From Allokutzneria sp. NRRL B-24872 (lineage in GTDB: Bacteria > Actinomycetota > Actinomycetes > Mycobacteriales > Pseudonocardiaceae): a stretch of DNA of 64,000 nt. This document shows positions 40,291-47,335 of the stretch, in pieces. The first letter of the stretch is position 1; every line of letters begins with the position of its first letter. The position numbers were made by a program, and so were the translations under genes. Where the stretch lies: contig NZ_MUMH01000006.1 in the NCBI RefSeq assembly GCF_002155965.1, forward strand, positions 1-64,000, read 5' to 3'. The notes below the pieces were generated by a model. That model saw only the letters and a list, made by a program, of their open reading frames with translations, did not search any database and was not told the DNA's origin.

Positions 40291-41427
40291 GTGCCAACAA
40301 CAACACGCACCAGGAACTGGCCCGCCGTCGTCGCGGTGATGATGGGGATCTTCTCCATCGTCACCACGGAGATCCTGCCGATCGGACTGCTCACCTCGAT
40401 CGGTTCGAGTTTCGAGATCTCCGAGGGCGTCGCGGGTCTGATGATGACGCTGCCGGGAATTCTCGCCGCGATCTCCGCTCCGGTGCTCACCGCGGTCACC
40501 GGACGCCTCGACCGGCGAACCATGTTGTGCGCGTTGATGTTCGTGCTCGCGGTCGCGGATTTCCTGGCCGCAGCGGCGCCGAACTACTGGGTGATGCTGT
40601 TCTCCCGCTTTCTGGTGGGCCTGGTGATCGGTGGTTTCTGGTCGATCGGTTCCGGCCTCGCCGCACGGCTGGTTCCGGCGGAATCGGTCGGCAGAGCCAC
40701 TTCGGTGATCTTCTCGGCCGTTCCGCTCGGCTCGGTTCTGGGCGTTCCCGCAGGTACGTTCATCGGCGAGGTCGCGGGCTGGCGCAGCGCCTTCGTCGTG
40801 ATGGGACTGCTGACGCTCGTGGTGCTGGGCGCGCTGTTGTGGTGGATGCAGCCGCTACCAGCGATTCAGGTGACACGTCTCGGCACGCTCCGCGAACTCC
40901 TGCGGCAGCGCCAGATCCGACTCGGGATCGCGGTCACCGCTTTGGTCGTGACAGCGCACTTCGCGACCTACACCTATGTCACGCCGTTCCTCCAGGAAGT
41001 GACGAAGACCAGTGCCGTCACGGTCTTCCTGATCGCGTACGGCATTGCCGGAGTCGTCGGGAACTTCCTCTCGGGAACGTCTCCGCGCATGTTCGCGATC
41101 AGCGGTCTCCTGATCGCGTTCGCGACGCTGGCCCTTCCTGTCGCGGGGAGTTCGGAGATCGGCGCGTTCGCGTTGCTGGTGCTCTGGGGAATCGGCTACG
41201 GAGCCGTTCCGGCCTGCTCCCAGAAGTGGTTCGCGGCGGCGGCCCCGAACACGCCGGAAGCCGCCACCGTGCTGTTCACCTCGTCGTTCCAGGCGATGCT
41301 CTCCGCGGGCGCGCTGCTCGGCGGCCTCGTCGTCGACGCCACGTCCACCGCCACCGTCATGACGCTCGGCGGGGTGGTCGCGCTGGCGATGGTCGCGACG
41401 CTGCTACTCGCAGACCGGCGCGTATGA
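40291..41427 (+). CDS. MFS efflux transporter (DHA1-type)
   Basis: The coding frame also opens at TTG 40240. GTG 40291 gives 378 residues and begins just before the first helix (WPAVVAVMMGIFSIVTTEILPIGLL), so I prefer it. Twelve hydrophobic helices are visible. The motif between helices 2 and 3 is TAVTGRLDRRTMLCALMF, and helix 5 has SVLGVPAGTFIGEVAGWRSAF, the antiporter signature (GxxxGPxxGG-like). The family exports arabinose-type sugars or drugs by proton exchange. Base composition is a little lower in GC than its neighbours. It converges on soxR. Confidence 0.83.
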   Translation: MPTTTRTRNWPAVVAVMMGIFSIVTTEILPIGLLTSIGSSFEISEGVAGLMMTLPGILAAISAPVLTAVTGRLDRRTMLCALMFVLAVADFLAAAAPNYWVMLFSRFLVGLVIGGFWSIGSGLAARLVPAESVGRATSVIFSAVPLGSVLGVPAGTFIGEVAGWRSAFVVMGLLTLVVLGALLWWMQPLPAIQVTRLGTLRELLRQRQIRLGIAVTALVVTAHFATYTYVTPFLQEVTKTSAVTVFLIAYGIAGVVGNFLSGTSPRMFAISGLLIAFATLALPVAGSSEIGAFALLVLWGIGYGAVPACSQKWFAAAAPNTPEAATVLFTSSFQAMLSAGALLGGLVVDATSTATVMTLGGVVALAMVATLLLADRRV

Positions 41428-41919
41428 GTCCATAGTGGACTGAGCGCTTTCCCTGGTACGCAACGTTTCCGGGAGGAGCTTGCGCGGGCCGGGGCCCTGC
41501 TGGCCGAGCACGTCGCGCGGGTTGGACAGGTGGCAGGTCTTGAGCGAGAGGCAGCCGCACCCGATGCAGTCGCTGAGGTTGTCGCGCAGCTGCACCAGCT
41601 GCTCGATCCGCGTGTCCAGCTCGGAGCGCCACTCCTGGGACAGGTGCGCCCAGTCCTCCGGCGTCGGCGTGCGCTCGTCGGGCAGCGACGCGAGCGCCTC
41701 GCGGATCACCTCCAGCGGCATGCCGACGCGTTGCGAGACGCGGACGAAGGCGACCCTGCGCAGGGTGTCGCGGCTGTACCGGCGCTGGTTGCCGGAGGTG
41801 CGGCGACTGTGGATCAGCCCCTTGCGCTCGTAGAAGTGCAGGGCCGAGACGGCGACCCCGCTGCGTTCGGCGAGCTGGCCGACGGTGAGCTCGGGCGTTC
41901 GGAGCGGCACTTGGTTCAC
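41404..41919 (-). CDS. soxR: Redox-sensitive MerR-family activator SoxR
   Basis: This 171-residue SoxR uses GTG 41919, with TACGGT six bases upstream. An N-terminal MerR winged helix (LTVGQLAERSGVAVSALHFYERKGLI, with RRTSGNQRRYSRDTLRRVAFV) is joined by a coiled-coil helix to the iron-sulphur loop CIGCGCLSLKTC. Its four cysteines (C-x2-C-x-C-x5-C) bind the [2Fe-2S] cluster that senses redox-cycling agents. In actinomycetes SoxR responds to the strain's own redox-active antibiotics. A near-palindromic operator lies between this gene and the divergent PPOX gene, which is the likely local target. Confidence 0.92.
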   Translation of the reverse strand: MNQVPLRTPELTVGQLAERSGVAVSALHFYERKGLIHSRRTSGNQRRYSRDTLRRVAFVRVSQRVGMPLEVIREALASLPDERTPTPEDWAHLSQEWRSELDTRIEQLVQLRDNLSDCIGCGCLSLKTCHLSNPRDVLGQQGPGPRKLLPETLRTRESAQSTMDSYAPVCE

Positions 41920-41933
41920 GCCCCCACCGTACC

Positions 41934-41963
41934 TTGACCTCAACTCCGGTTCAGGTTGTTCGC
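41934..41963. promoter_or_regulatory. SoxR box between soxR and the divergent PPOX gene
   Basis: ACCTCAACTCCGGTTCAGGT (41937-41956) is an imperfect palindrome resembling the CCTCAAG/CTTGAGG SoxR operator. TTGACC (41934-41939) and TTCGCT (41958-41963) could be an overlong-spaced -35/-10 pair for the plus-strand gene, as MerR-type promoters require. It is placed between the two divergent starts. Confidence 0.65.
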
Positions 41964-41970
41964 TGGAGGC

Positions 41971-42372
41971 ATGACGTTCACCGAGCACGAACTCCACTAC
42001 CTCGCCGAGCAGGTCCTCGGCAGGCTGGCCACCGTCGACGCGCACGGGGCGGTGCAGAACAACCCGGTCGGCTTCCGCTACAACGCCGACACCGGCACGA
42101 TCGACATCGGCGGCTACAACATGGGAGCCACCCGCAAGTTCCGCAACGTGCTGGCGACCGGCAGGGCCGCGCTCGTGGTGGACGACGTGGCCTCGTTCAA
42201 GCCGTGGCGGGTGCGCGGGATCGAGATCCGCGGCCGCGCGGAAGCCTTGTCGGAGCAGGAGAACACACCGGCGGGCATGAGCGCGGAGCTGATCCGCGTG
42301 CACCCGGACAAGATCTTCAGTTGGGGCGTTGACCCTACGAGCGAGGGCATGACGAGCCGAAAGGCCGGCTGA
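41971..42372 (+). CDS. PPOX-class F420-dependent oxidoreductase, putative SoxR target
   Basis: This 133-residue split-barrel protein contains QVLGRLATVDAHGAVQNNPVGFRYNADTGTIDIGGYNM and KFRNVLATGRAALVVDD, the cofactor-binding strands of PPOX proteins. The later segment KPWRVRGIEIRGRAEAL fits F420-using members, and HPDKIFSWGVD is a family end motif. ATG 41971 is preceded by a GGAGG site (41965-41969). It is divergently transcribed from soxR with a SoxR-like box between, so it may detoxify or report redox-active compounds. Confidence 0.85.
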   Translation: MTFTEHELHYLAEQVLGRLATVDAHGAVQNNPVGFRYNADTGTIDIGGYNMGATRKFRNVLATGRAALVVDDVASFKPWRVRGIEIRGRAEALSEQENTPAGMSAELIRVHPDKIFSWGVDPTSEGMTSRKAG

Positions 42373-42423
42373 TCACGGCTACGATCGGAAGCGCCTGCCC
42401 AGTCGTCGAACAGGGAGCGGTCC

Positions 42424-43368
42424 GTGCGGGACATCGCGGTCTTCAGCGGTAGTGCACACCAGGAACTGGCCACCGAGATCTGCTCGCACCTCGAAGTCCC
42501 GCTGCACCCGGTGCGGACGCAGCGCTTCGCCAACGACTGCCTGGAGGTCCAACTCCAGGCGAACTGCCGCGAGCGGGACGTGTTCCTGATCCAGCCGCTC
42601 GTGCGCCCGGTGCAGGAGAACCTGGTCGAACTGCTGCTCATGACCGACGCCGCGCGCGGTGCGTCGGCCGGGCGGATCACCGTGGTCATGCCGCACTACT
42701 CCTACGCGCGCTCGGACAAGAAGGACGCGCCGCGCATCTCCATCGGCGGCCGCCTCGTCGCGGACCTGATGGTCGCGGCGGGGGCCGACCGGGTGCTGGC
42801 GATGACCCTGCACTCCCCGCAGGTGCACGGGTTCTTCAGCGTTCCGGTCGACCACCTGCACGCACTGCGCGAGCTGGCCGTGCACTTCCGCCAGTACGAC
42901 CTCTCCAACACCACCGTGGTGTCGCCCGACCTGGGCAACGCCAAGGAGGCCGCGCACTTCGCCCGCCTGCTCGGCGTCCCCGTCGCGGCGGGCGCGAAGC
43001 AGCGCTTCGCCGACGACAAGGTGCAGATCAGCTCGGTGATCGGTCAGGTGGCCGGGCGCGACGTGATCGTGCTCGACGACGAGATCGCCAAGGGCAGCAC
43101 GGTGCTCGAACTGCTCGACCGGCTGCGCGAGCTCGGCGCCAGGACCATCCGGGTCGCCTGCACGCACGGCCTGTTCTCCAGCGGCGCGCTCAAGCGGATC
43201 GGGGACCAGCCGGACGTGCTGGAGATCGTCTGCACCAACACCGTTCCGATCTCCGCCGACGAACGCGGGCCGAAGCTCAAGATCCTCTCGATCGCGCCCG
43301 CGCTGGCCGAGGCGATGCGGCGCATCCACAACGGGGAGTCGGTCAGCGCGCTGTTCGACTCGTCCTGA
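42424..43368 (+). CDS. Ribose-phosphate pyrophosphokinase (PRPP synthetase) family protein
   Basis: This 314-residue protein starts at GTG 42424. It aligns with PRPP synthetase along its length: FSGSAHQELATEIC, ERDVFLIQPLVRPVQENLVELLLMTDAARGASAGRITVVMPHYSYARSDKKD, then VVSPDLGNAKEAAHFARLLG. The PRPP-binding loop is DVIVLDDEIAKGSTVLELL. Normal Prs has a DDxxDTGGT loop, so this is a second, divergent form. GRDVIVLDDEI still keeps the acidic pair. It may make PRPP or be a related regulatory protein. A housekeeping prs is expected elsewhere, usually beside glmU. Confidence 0.8.
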   Translation: MRDIAVFSGSAHQELATEICSHLEVPLHPVRTQRFANDCLEVQLQANCRERDVFLIQPLVRPVQENLVELLLMTDAARGASAGRITVVMPHYSYARSDKKDAPRISIGGRLVADLMVAAGADRVLAMTLHSPQVHGFFSVPVDHLHALRELAVHFRQYDLSNTTVVSPDLGNAKEAAHFARLLGVPVAAGAKQRFADDKVQISSVIGQVAGRDVIVLDDEIAKGSTVLELLDRLRELGARTIRVACTHGLFSSGALKRIGDQPDVLEIVCTNTVPISADERGPKLKILSIAPALAEAMRRIHNGESVSALFDSS

Positions 43369-44358
43369 TCACAGCCTGCGGAGGGTGAACCGGTCCGCGT
43401 TCCCCTTGCCGTCGAGCCACACGCCCATCCGCCCGTCGAGCACGTAGCTCCCGTACGGCGTGCGCGCGATGGTCGTGGGCTGCGAGTCCGCCCACGGATC
43501 GGCCCGGTGCACGGCGCGCGCCTCGGTCCAGTCGCGGTTCGCGCGGAGCACGCTCACCGCGGGCTTTCCGTTGCCACCGAAGGAGTTCGTCACCACCGCG
43601 AGGGTGCCGTCCGGACGCAGGTCGAGGCCGTCACCGCCGTAGAGCGGCTGGTCGGTGCGGACCTCATTGATGCGGGTCGGGGCGTTGAGCGGGATGCGCA
43701 GCAGCGCCCCGGTGTCGTAGCGCGTTGAGAGCAGGAAACCCTTGGGGTGCCAGACGATTCCGTTCATCCCGATGCCGGTGCTGCCGAGCTTCGGATCGCG
43801 GGCGAGCACCGAGGGCCTGCCCTCGGGGTCGACCCGGTAGAGCGTGTCGGAGGCCGGGTCGGTGACGTAGGCGTTGCCCGCGCGGTCGAGCGCGAGGTCG
43901 TTAGCGGCGTGCCTGCCCGGCCCGATGGCGAGGTCGACGAGGTGCAGCAGCCTGCCCGTGCTGAGGCGGAAAATGCCGACGCCAGAAGACTTCCAGGTCG
44001 TCTCGGGCGTCGAGCGGCGCCCGCTGCCCATGTCGCCGTAGGCCACCAGCACTCGGTCGCGCACCGGGTCGACGTGCACGCCGAAGGTCTGCACCATCCG
44101 CGGGTGCGCGGCGAACTGGCGCACTCCGCCGTCCGACCGGACCAGCGAGACCGTGCCGTCGCTGATCGAGGTCACCAGGAACCCACCGCGCACCGGGTCC
44201 CACGCGATGCCTTCGGGGAACAGGTTCTGCGCCTTGGCGGTGACGACCGCCGGTAACCCGTGCGGCGTCGCGGAGGCCGCCGGAGCGAAGGTGACCGCCG
44301 CCGTGGTCGCGACGGCGAGCGCGAGCAGCGACCGCCGCCCCATAGTCAGTTTACGCAT
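43369..44358 (-). CDS. Exported six-bladed beta-propeller (SMP-30/NHL-like) protein
   Basis: This 329-residue protein starts at ATG 44358 and carries a signal peptide (RKLTMGRRSLLALAVATTAA ending ASATPHG, with the GRR pair possibly a Tat motif). The rest is a beta-propeller: NLFPEGIAWDPVRGGFLVTSISDGTV, ANDLALDRAGNAYVTDPASDTLYRVDPEG, MNGIVWHPKGFLLS and DGLDLRPDGTLAVVTN. These match the SMP-30/gluconolactonase-like repeats with their Asp/Asn metal sites, but lactonase activity is not proven. Its 3' end abuts the convergent PRPP-synthetase-like gene. The divergent MarR gene probably regulates it through palindromes in between. Confidence 0.78.
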   Translation of the reverse strand: MRKLTMGRRSLLALAVATTAAVTFAPAASATPHGLPAVVTAKAQNLFPEGIAWDPVRGGFLVTSISDGTVSLVRSDGGVRQFAAHPRMVQTFGVHVDPVRDRVLVAYGDMGSGRRSTPETTWKSSGVGIFRLSTGRLLHLVDLAIGPGRHAANDLALDRAGNAYVTDPASDTLYRVDPEGRPSVLARDPKLGSTGIGMNGIVWHPKGFLLSTRYDTGALLRIPLNAPTRINEVRTDQPLYGGDGLDLRPDGTLAVVTNSFGGNGKPAVSVLRANRDWTEARAVHRADPWADSQPTTIARTPYGSYVLDGRMGVWLDGKGNADRFTLRRL

Positions 44359-44377
44359 TGCAGTCCGTCCTCATAGT

Positions 44378-44412
44378 TGAGTAAGGACTCACAAAGTAAT
44401 CAGTACTCTGAT
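44378..44412. promoter_or_regulatory. Pair of inverted repeats in the MarR/beta-propeller divergent region
   Basis: TGAGT-AAGG-ACTCA (44378-44391) and ATCAG-TACT-CTGAT (44399-44412) are perfect five-base palindromes with four-base spacers, 21 bases apart (two helical turns). They lie between the divergent starts at 44358 and 44458 and are good candidate operators for the adjacent MarR protein. Confidence 0.65.
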
Positions 44413-44457
44413 GCTCGTCAATACTCATCGCGAACGGCGGCCTCGTACGATCAGCGG

Positions 44458-44898
44458 ATGGGCATGCCGCTGGAGGAGCGCCTCGGCTCGGACATCAAGC
44501 GCGTCGAGCACGAGCTGATGGCCGTGAAGCAGGCGGCGGTGCGCCCGGCCGGGCTGACCGTCCCCCAGTACGCCGCGCTGCTCGTGCTCGCCGAGCAGCC
44601 GGGGGTTTCCGCTGCCGAGCTGGCCAGGCGCTGCCGGGTCACGCCGCAGACGATGACCACGATCCTGCGCAACCTGGAGGCGGCGGACCTGATCAGGCGC
44701 GAGCCGCACGAGCTGCACCGCAATGTGCTGGAGACGCGGCTGACCGAGGCCGGGTACAAGGCGTTCGAGCTGGCCGACGAGCGCGCGTCCGCGGTTGAGC
44801 GCGCGCTGGCGGCGGAGTTCACCGAGCAGGAGCAGGACCAACTGCGCGCACTGCTCGGCCGCTGCTCACAGGTGCTGACGAGTCAGCTGAAGGACTGA
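44458..44898 (+). CDS. MarR-family transcriptional regulator
   Basis: ATG 44458 is chosen because TACGAT (44446-44451) sits six bases upstream, a leaderless pattern. A longer frame opens at 44377 with no ribosome site. The 146-residue protein has a MarR winged helix: AELARRCRVTPQTMTTILRNLEAADLIRREPH, wing NVLETRLTEAGYKAF, and a C-terminal dimer helix. No cysteine is seen near the DNA-binding region, so a ligand rather than oxidation is likely. The divergent exported beta-propeller gene is the presumed target. It ends 16 bases inside the convergent doc gene. Confidence 0.88.
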   Translation: MGMPLEERLGSDIKRVEHELMAVKQAAVRPAGLTVPQYAALLVLAEQPGVSAAELARRCRVTPQTMTTILRNLEAADLIRREPHELHRNVLETRLTEAGYKAFELADERASAVERALAAEFTEQEQDQLRALLGRCSQVLTSQLKD

Positions 44899-45293
44899 GT
44901 CGTCCACTCGCCGAGCACCTGGGCGATCTGCGGCAGGTCGCGGGCGCCGGTGGCGGCGTCGACCACGAGCCGTTCGCCGTCGTCGACCGAGGGCGCGCGC
45001 AGATCGCGCTGGTTGAGCACGTAGAAGAGCCTGGTGCAGACCCACGCCAGCCGCTTGTTGCCGTCGATCAGCGCGTGGTTGCGGGCCAGCGAGTGCAGCA
45101 GCGAAGCCGCCTTCTCGTGCAGCGTCGGGTAGGCGTCCTGCCCGAAGACGACGGCCTTCGGCCGGGCGAGCGCGGCTTCGAGCAGCCCCCAGTCGCGCAC
45201 GTCGGGGGCGTGGCCGAGCGCGGCGTTGGCGGCGGCGAGCAGGTCGTCCAGGTCGAGGTAGTCGACCGGTTCGACCTGGGGGTCCTCGACCAT
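44883..45293 (-). CDS. Doc-type (Fic fold) toxin
   Basis: This 136-residue protein has the Doc/Fic signature LLHSLARNHALIDGNKRLAWVCTRLF, matching the H-x-F-x-(D/N)-(A/G)-N-K-R motif with His, Asp, Asn, Lys and Arg in place. Doc proteins phosphorylate EF-Tu using ATP and arrest translation. Other Fic proteins transfer AMP. It lies four bases downstream of the antitoxin gene, so the antitoxin is translated first. The ATG start is 45293. It overlaps the convergent MarR gene by 16 bases. Confidence 0.87.
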   Translation of the reverse strand: MVEDPQVEPVDYLDLDDLLAAANAALGHAPDVRDWGLLEAALARPKAVVFGQDAYPTLHEKAASLLHSLARNHALIDGNKRLAWVCTRLFYVLNQRDLRAPSVDDGERLVVDAATGARDLPQIAQVLGEWTTQSFS

Positions 45294-45297
45294 CAGG

Positions 45298-45495
45298 TCA
45301 CTGGGCCAGGCGCTTGAGCAGCTCGGCGTCCTCGGTCACGATGCGCGCCAGCGCCGCGTCCCTGGTCGCGTTGCGGCGGTTGACGTACTCGCGGATCGCC
45401 CGGCGCGCGATGTCCTGCATCGACCGGCGTTCCCGCTCGGCGGCCAGGCGCAGCGCCTCGGTCTCTTCGTCGGTGAGCCGCAGAGTCATCGCCAT
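45298..45495 (-). CDS. Ribbon-helix-helix antitoxin of the Doc pair
   Basis: This 65-residue protein has an N-terminal ribbon-helix-helix (MAMTLRLTDEETEALRLAAERERRSMQDIARRAIREYVNRR) and a charged tail ending TEDAELLKRLAQ that would wrap the toxin. It is the upstream gene of the pair, as in Phd-Doc systems, though the DNA-binding domain is RHH rather than Phd-type. A palindromic operator lies just upstream, which fits autoregulation. Confidence 0.85.
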   Translation of the reverse strand: MAMTLRLTDEETEALRLAAERERRSMQDIARRAIREYVNRRNATRDAALARIVTEDAELLKRLAQ

Positions 45496-45502
45496 GCGGG
45501 AA

Positions 45503-45530
45503 TGATACCGCGTGATACCAACCTGTATCA
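45503..45530. promoter_or_regulatory. Operator of the toxin-antitoxin operon
   Basis: TGATAC (45503-45508), TGATAC (45513-45518) and GTATCA (45525-45530) form a direct plus inverted set. TGATAC-N6-GTATCA is a perfect palindrome. It lies 8-35 bases upstream of the antitoxin ATG and overlaps the stop codon of the convergent-side neighbour, so it is well placed for RHH binding. Confidence 0.7.
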
Positions 45531-46100
45531 GTCCCCGACGGGAATCCGCCAGTGCCACTTCGTCACACGTGTCTTCCCAGGTAGATCACCTCGTCCGGTG
45601 GCCAACAGGAGCACCCGCCACGGGTCTCCGCCCTCGGTCACGTGCGGCATCAGGCGGGCCAGCATCGCGCGGCACACGTCGGCGGGCGGGTCCAGCCGGA
45701 CGCCGAAGGTCGCGCAGATGTCGTGGCTGTGCAGCAGCGCCTCGCCGACCCCGGTCGCCAGGTACCCGGCGGGATCGGTGGGACCGGCCGGGTGGAAGGC
45801 CCGCGCGCTGGGCGGGGCCGCGTCGGCGACGGTCGCGAACAGCTCGCCGGTCGCCCTGATCACCTCGATGACCTGGGCGTTCGTCGCACCTTCCTCGATC
45901 TTGCCCCAGACCTTGAGCTGCTCGGTCGCCCGCGCGGCCAGCGAGGTGGCGTAGTAGAGGAGGTCGTCGGCCAGGTGCTCGGCGGTGTGCGAGCAGGTCC
46001 ACTCCAGCCCGGCGGCCGGGCGGGACCAGTCCTGGTCGGCGACGGCGCTCAGCCCGCTCACGCACGCGGCGACGGCCGCGCGGAGGTCGTCCGGTGTCAT
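45528..46100 (-). CDS. DinB-like/mycothiol-dependent maleylpyruvate isomerase-type protein
   Basis: This 190-residue protein fits the actinobacterial TIGR03086/maleylpyruvate isomerase N-terminal-like group: GLSAVADQDWSRPAAGLEWTCSHTAEHLADDLLYYATSLA and GYLATGVGEALLHSHDIC, with metal-binding His residues in TCSHTAEH and LLHSHD. Family members form four-helix bundles that use zinc and thiols (mycothiol) in detoxification. The activity is inferred only. Its 3' end overlaps the antitoxin operator by three bases. ATG 46100 is used. Confidence 0.72.
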   Translation of the reverse strand: MTPDDLRAAVAACVSGLSAVADQDWSRPAAGLEWTCSHTAEHLADDLLYYATSLAARATEQLKVWGKIEEGATNAQVIEVIRATGELFATVADAAPPSARAFHPAGPTDPAGYLATGVGEALLHSHDICATFGVRLDPPADVCRAMLARLMPHVTEGGDPWRVLLLATGRGDLPGKTRVTKWHWRIPVGD

Positions 46101-46314
46101 GACTTCTGTCTACCTCAGCGCCCCGACAGCCACCGGGAACCAGAAAACGTGCTAGTTCTGTGTTCACTGCGGCGCGTGAGCCGCCTGGACCAGGCGCGGC
46201 AGCCGACCACTCGACAGATATCCCCCATTCGGGTGGTCTCTACGGCGCTTGCCAGAGCCGATTTACGACAGAGGGGCTTAGTCACAGCCTTCGATCGGCG
46301 GAAGGTGCGCAGCC

Positions 46315-47172
46315 ATGACCGTGCAGATGGACTCCACGGCGGCACCGACCACTCACGCGGTGTGGGACGAACTGGTCTCCGAACTGCCCGTGGGGCTGGT
46401 GCTGCAGGACGAGCACGGCGACGTGATCGCCGCGAACCGCCTCGCCGGATCGCTGCTCGGGTTGAGCCGCTCGGAACTGCTCTCCGGCAGGCGCCCCGAC
46501 GGCTGGCAGGCCTTCGACGACTCCGGCGCACCGCTGCCGACCCCCAGCGAGCTGAGCTCCCAGGTGCTGCGGAACTGGGCCCAGATGTCGCTCGCGGTGC
46601 TCGTCCAGCACGCCGGGCTGCCGCACACGCGGCTGTGGGTGGAGTTCACGCCGGTCCGGCACCGCAGCCGCGGCTGCGTGCTGATCCAGCTGAACCCGGT
46701 GAACGACGACATGCCGCACAGCAGGGGACTGCTGGACTCGCTGACCGGACTGCCCGGCCGCGCGCTGCTGGTCGACCGCCTGCAACAGGCCCTGACCAGG
46801 GCGCGCACCCTCGGCACGCTGACGACGCTGGTGCTGCTGGACGTGCACCACCTCGCCAAGGTCAACGCGGAGTACGGCTTCGACAAGGGCGATGAGCTGC
46901 TGGCCGCGCTCGGCGGCAGGCTCAGGGCGGGTCTGCGCGCGGACCACACGGTCGCCCGCTACGGCGGGGACGAGTTCGCGGTGGTCGCCGAGCACCCCAA
47001 CGGCGACGGCGCGGCCATCGCCGACCGCGTCCGCGAGCTGGCCGAACGACCCGTCCGAATGGGCAAGGGCCGCGCGCTGCGGCCGGATCTGCGCGTTTCC
47101 TGGGTGACCAGCGACGGCAAGGCGCCACTTCTCTCGGTCCTCGACTGCGTCGAAAAGCGCCTCCACCACTGA
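46315..47172 (+). CDS. PAS-GGDEF protein (probable diguanylate cyclase)
   Basis: This 285-residue soluble protein has an N-terminal PAS-like domain (about 20-125; LPVGLVLQDEHGDVIAANRLAGSLLGLSRSELLSG). The GGDEF domain follows from DSLTGLPGRALLVDRLQ to the C-terminus, with YGGDEFAVV at the active site. The signature is intact, so c-di-GMP synthesis is plausible. The RxxD inhibitory site five residues upstream is not obvious (ADHTVARYGGDEF). In actinomycetes c-di-GMP controls development through BldD. ATG 46315 has GGAAGG upstream. A strong terminator follows. Confidence 0.85.
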   Translation: MTVQMDSTAAPTTHAVWDELVSELPVGLVLQDEHGDVIAANRLAGSLLGLSRSELLSGRRPDGWQAFDDSGAPLPTPSELSSQVLRNWAQMSLAVLVQHAGLPHTRLWVEFTPVRHRSRGCVLIQLNPVNDDMPHSRGLLDSLTGLPGRALLVDRLQQALTRARTLGTLTTLVLLDVHHLAKVNAEYGFDKGDELLAALGGRLRAGLRADHTVARYGGDEFAVVAEHPNGDGAAIADRVRELAERPVRMGKGRALRPDLRVSWVTSDGKAPLLSVLDCVEKRLHH

Positions 47173-47230
47173 CGCTTTTCTCCACTCTCGGGTCACGCCC
47201 TGGCGAAACGTCCCGAATAAAGAACACGAC

Positions 47231-47266
47231 GAAGCCGGGAAGCGATTTTCGCTTCCCGGCTTCGCC
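47231..47266. terminator. Bidirectional terminator
   Basis: GAAGCCGGGAAGCGA (47231-47245) pairs perfectly with TCGCTTCCCGGCTTC (47249-47263) around a three-base loop, with CCTTT after. It separates the convergent GGDEF and repeat-protein genes. Confidence 0.92.
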
Positions 47267-47335
47267 TTTCAGAATCGGCAGTGCTCAGTGGTTCCCCGAT
47301 GCACCCACATGTTCAGGGAACCCCTGGGAGGTGGG

